DNA of 8,093 nt from JAHRVQ01 sp964548025 (GTDB lineage: Bacteria > Pseudomonadota > Gammaproteobacteria > Pseudomonadales > Azotimanducaceae): contig CAZJRI010000207.1 in the NCBI GenBank assembly GCA_964548025.1, positions 1 to 8,093 on the forward strand, given 5' to 3'. This document shows, piece after piece, positions 6,765 to 8,093 of this stretch. The stretch's first letter is position 1, and every line of letters begins with the position of its first letter. The position numbers and the translations under genes are program-made. Under the pieces are notes generated by a model, which worked only from the letters and a program-made list of their open reading frames with translations, ran no database searches and was not told the origin of the DNA.

Positions 6765-6855
6765 CTGCTCCCGAGAGCGAAACCAGCGACATCACAATAG
6801 TGGATTATTGATCTGCCCGGTGCCGCTTTATTCCAACTGATAAATGGGCTGATCT

Positions 6856-8093
6856 ATGCGTTTAATCCCGATCTTTCTGGTCGTACTGGTTGTTGGCATC
6901 TGCTGGTCTGTCATTGTTGTGATGGGAACCCTCGAAGGCTGGTTACGAGACCCTATCGCCCCCTCCAATGATAGTCAGGCATTGAAACAGGCATTAATCA
7001 GGGAAGTTGATCAAAACTACAACGGCAATGCTGCGCTTGTACTGATTGAAAACGGGGCAGTGGTTGCCGAGCATTTCGCCTCTGTGGGTGAAACAATAAA
7101 TCGTGAAACCCTCTTCCAGGTAGCCTCGATGAGTAAATGGGTAACCGCCTGGGGCGTGATGGTGCTGGTCGAGGATGGCAAGCTCGACCTGGATGAACCT
7201 GTATCTAGCTACCTGACCCGCTGGCATCTGCCGGAAACGAAATTTGACAACAAAGGCGTAACGACTCGCCGCTTATTAAGTCATACGGCAGGGCTAACGG
7301 ACGGGCTCGGTTTTCTGGGTTTCAAACCCGGGACAAAAATCCAGCGCATCGAAGAAGCACTTTCAGCACCAAATGCAACAAAGGGTCCCGGTGTGAAAAT
7401 TGAAGTCGGTAATGAGCCCGGGTCGGGCTTTAAATACTCTGGTGGCGGCTATCTCATCCTGCAATTGCTGGTTGAAGAGGTTAGCGGAGAATCATTTGAA
7501 TCATTCATGCAAAAGAGGGTATTTGGCCCGCTCAATATGACGCGCTCGACTTATCAGATTGAAGATCCATTGAAGATACCCAACCTGGCTGGTTCTTATA
7601 ACACCGATGGTACTAAAGCGACCCTCTACAACTTCACCGCAACAGCAGCGGCGTCACTCTACACCACACCGAAAGATATGACGCGATTCATCCAGGCCCA
7701 CTTGACACATGAGAACAACAGTGGATCAACTCCCAGCCCTCTGTCAGAGAAGACCCTGCGGCTCATGCGACAACCACATGGTCAACAGGCAGGCATCGAT
7801 TTATGGGGGCTTGGTACCATACTTTATGCATCCAATGACCATGGCGATTTCGTATTCGGCCATGATGGACAGAACGATCCCGCAATCAATACAACGACAA
7901 GATTAAATCCCCACAACGGCGACGGAATAATTATCCTCGAAAGCGGAAATACCATCCTTGCGACGAACCTGGGATCTGAATGGGTCTTCTGGCAAACCGG
8001 AAATGTCGATGTACTCACGATGGCTGGTGCTATCGATGATATGATCAGCATCATCCTGCCCGGTTGGATACTAATCGCTCTCTGCGGGCTATT
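6856..8093 (+). CDS. Membrane-anchored serine hydrolase, beta-lactamase/PBP fold (3' end outside window)
   Basis: The frame is open from the ATG at 6856 to the window edge (412 residues), with an in-frame TGA at 6850-6852 fixing this as the first start; its ribosome site is weak. Residues 3-23 form a hydrophobic signal/anchor (IPIFLVVLVVGICWSVIVV). The catalytic domain is of the class C beta-lactamase-related type (PF00144). It has the nucleophile motif SMSK (S91, K94) in FQVASMSKW, the common family stretch LLSHTAGL (140-147), YSGGGY (Y194) at the YxN position, and HDG (336-338) in place of KTG. From about residue 398 a new hydrophobic stretch (IILPGWILIALCGL) starts, so the full protein probably has one or more C-terminal membrane segments. 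Relatives include esterases, D-aminopeptidases, PBP4*-like and EstB-like proteins. It probably acts in the periplasm on an ester or peptide. A true AmpC role is unlikely. The 91 bases before it (6765-6855) hold no clear terminator or promoter. Confidence 0.9.
   Translation, partial: MRLIPIFLVVLVVGICWSVIVVMGTLEGWLRDPIAPSNDSQALKQALIREVDQNYNGNAALVLIENGAVVAEHFASVGETINRETLFQVASMSKWVTAWGVMVLVEDGKLDLDEPVSSYLTRWHLPETKFDNKGVTTRRLLSHTAGLTDGLGFLGFKPGTKIQRIEEALSAPNATKGPGVKIEVGNEPGSGFKYSGGGYLILQLLVEEVSGESFESFMQKRVFGPLNMTRSTYQIEDPLKIPNLAGSYNTDGTKATLYNFTATAAASLYTTPKDMTRFIQAHLTHENNSGSTPSPLSEKTLRLMRQPHGQQAGIDLWGLGTILYASNDHGDFVFGHDGQNDPAINTTTRLNPHNGDGIIILESGNTILATNLGSEWVFWQTGNVDVLTMAGAIDDMISIILPGWILIALCGL

Noticed and set aside
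6475..6840. Plus-strand open frame of 121 codons over the end of the Lon-like gene
   Set aside because: It is out of frame inside the catalytic Lys region of the protease domain, and its translation is not protein-like.
6856..8093. True AmpC beta-lactamase resistance gene
   Set aside because: It lacks the YAN and KTG motifs, has HDG instead, and carries membrane anchors; this fits the broad serine hydrolase group better.

Overview
This 8.1 kb window looks like ordinary chromosome of a Gammaproteobacterium, probably an environmental or marine one. That placement is an inference from three things: base composition near 50% GC by eye, Shine-Dalgarno starts, and protein types (FadE-like acyl-CoA dehydrogenase, AsrA/YcbZ-type Lon protease, exported M20 hydrolase). 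No tRNA, rRNA, insertion sequence, integrase or CRISPR array was found. Both ends cut through genes.

Layout. Positions 1-840 hold the C-terminal part of an acyl-CoA dehydrogenase (+). The 175 bases after it contain a long, nearly perfect hairpin (908-941), then three head-to-tail copies of a 17-bp repeat (954-1004). The last repeat abuts the ribosome binding site of a small Cys-rich, probably zinc-binding protein of unknown function (1016-1414, +). A 142-base gap with a 10-base direct repeat leads to an Eis-like GNAT acetyltransferase (1557-2774, +). Convergent with it, only 24 bases away, is a secreted M20 metallopeptidase (2799-4166, -). A divergent, AT-rich 246-base promoter region follows, and then a Lon-family ATP-dependent protease of the AsrA/YcbZ type (4413-6764, +). 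The window ends in a membrane-anchored serine hydrolase of the beta-lactamase/PBP fold that runs off the edge (6856-8093, +).

How the genes relate. Gaps of 90-250 bases between most genes and the strand changes suggest mostly single-gene transcription units, not one operon. There is a loose shared theme of protein and peptide turnover (Lon protease, exported M20 peptidase, beta-lactamase-fold hydrolase), but nothing in the sequence proves a functional link. The least explained parts are the Cys-rich protein with its repeat-bearing leader, the Eis homologue outside its best-known actinobacterial setting, and the Lon protein whose Walker A lysine is replaced. I do not see convincing evidence of a new multi-gene system.
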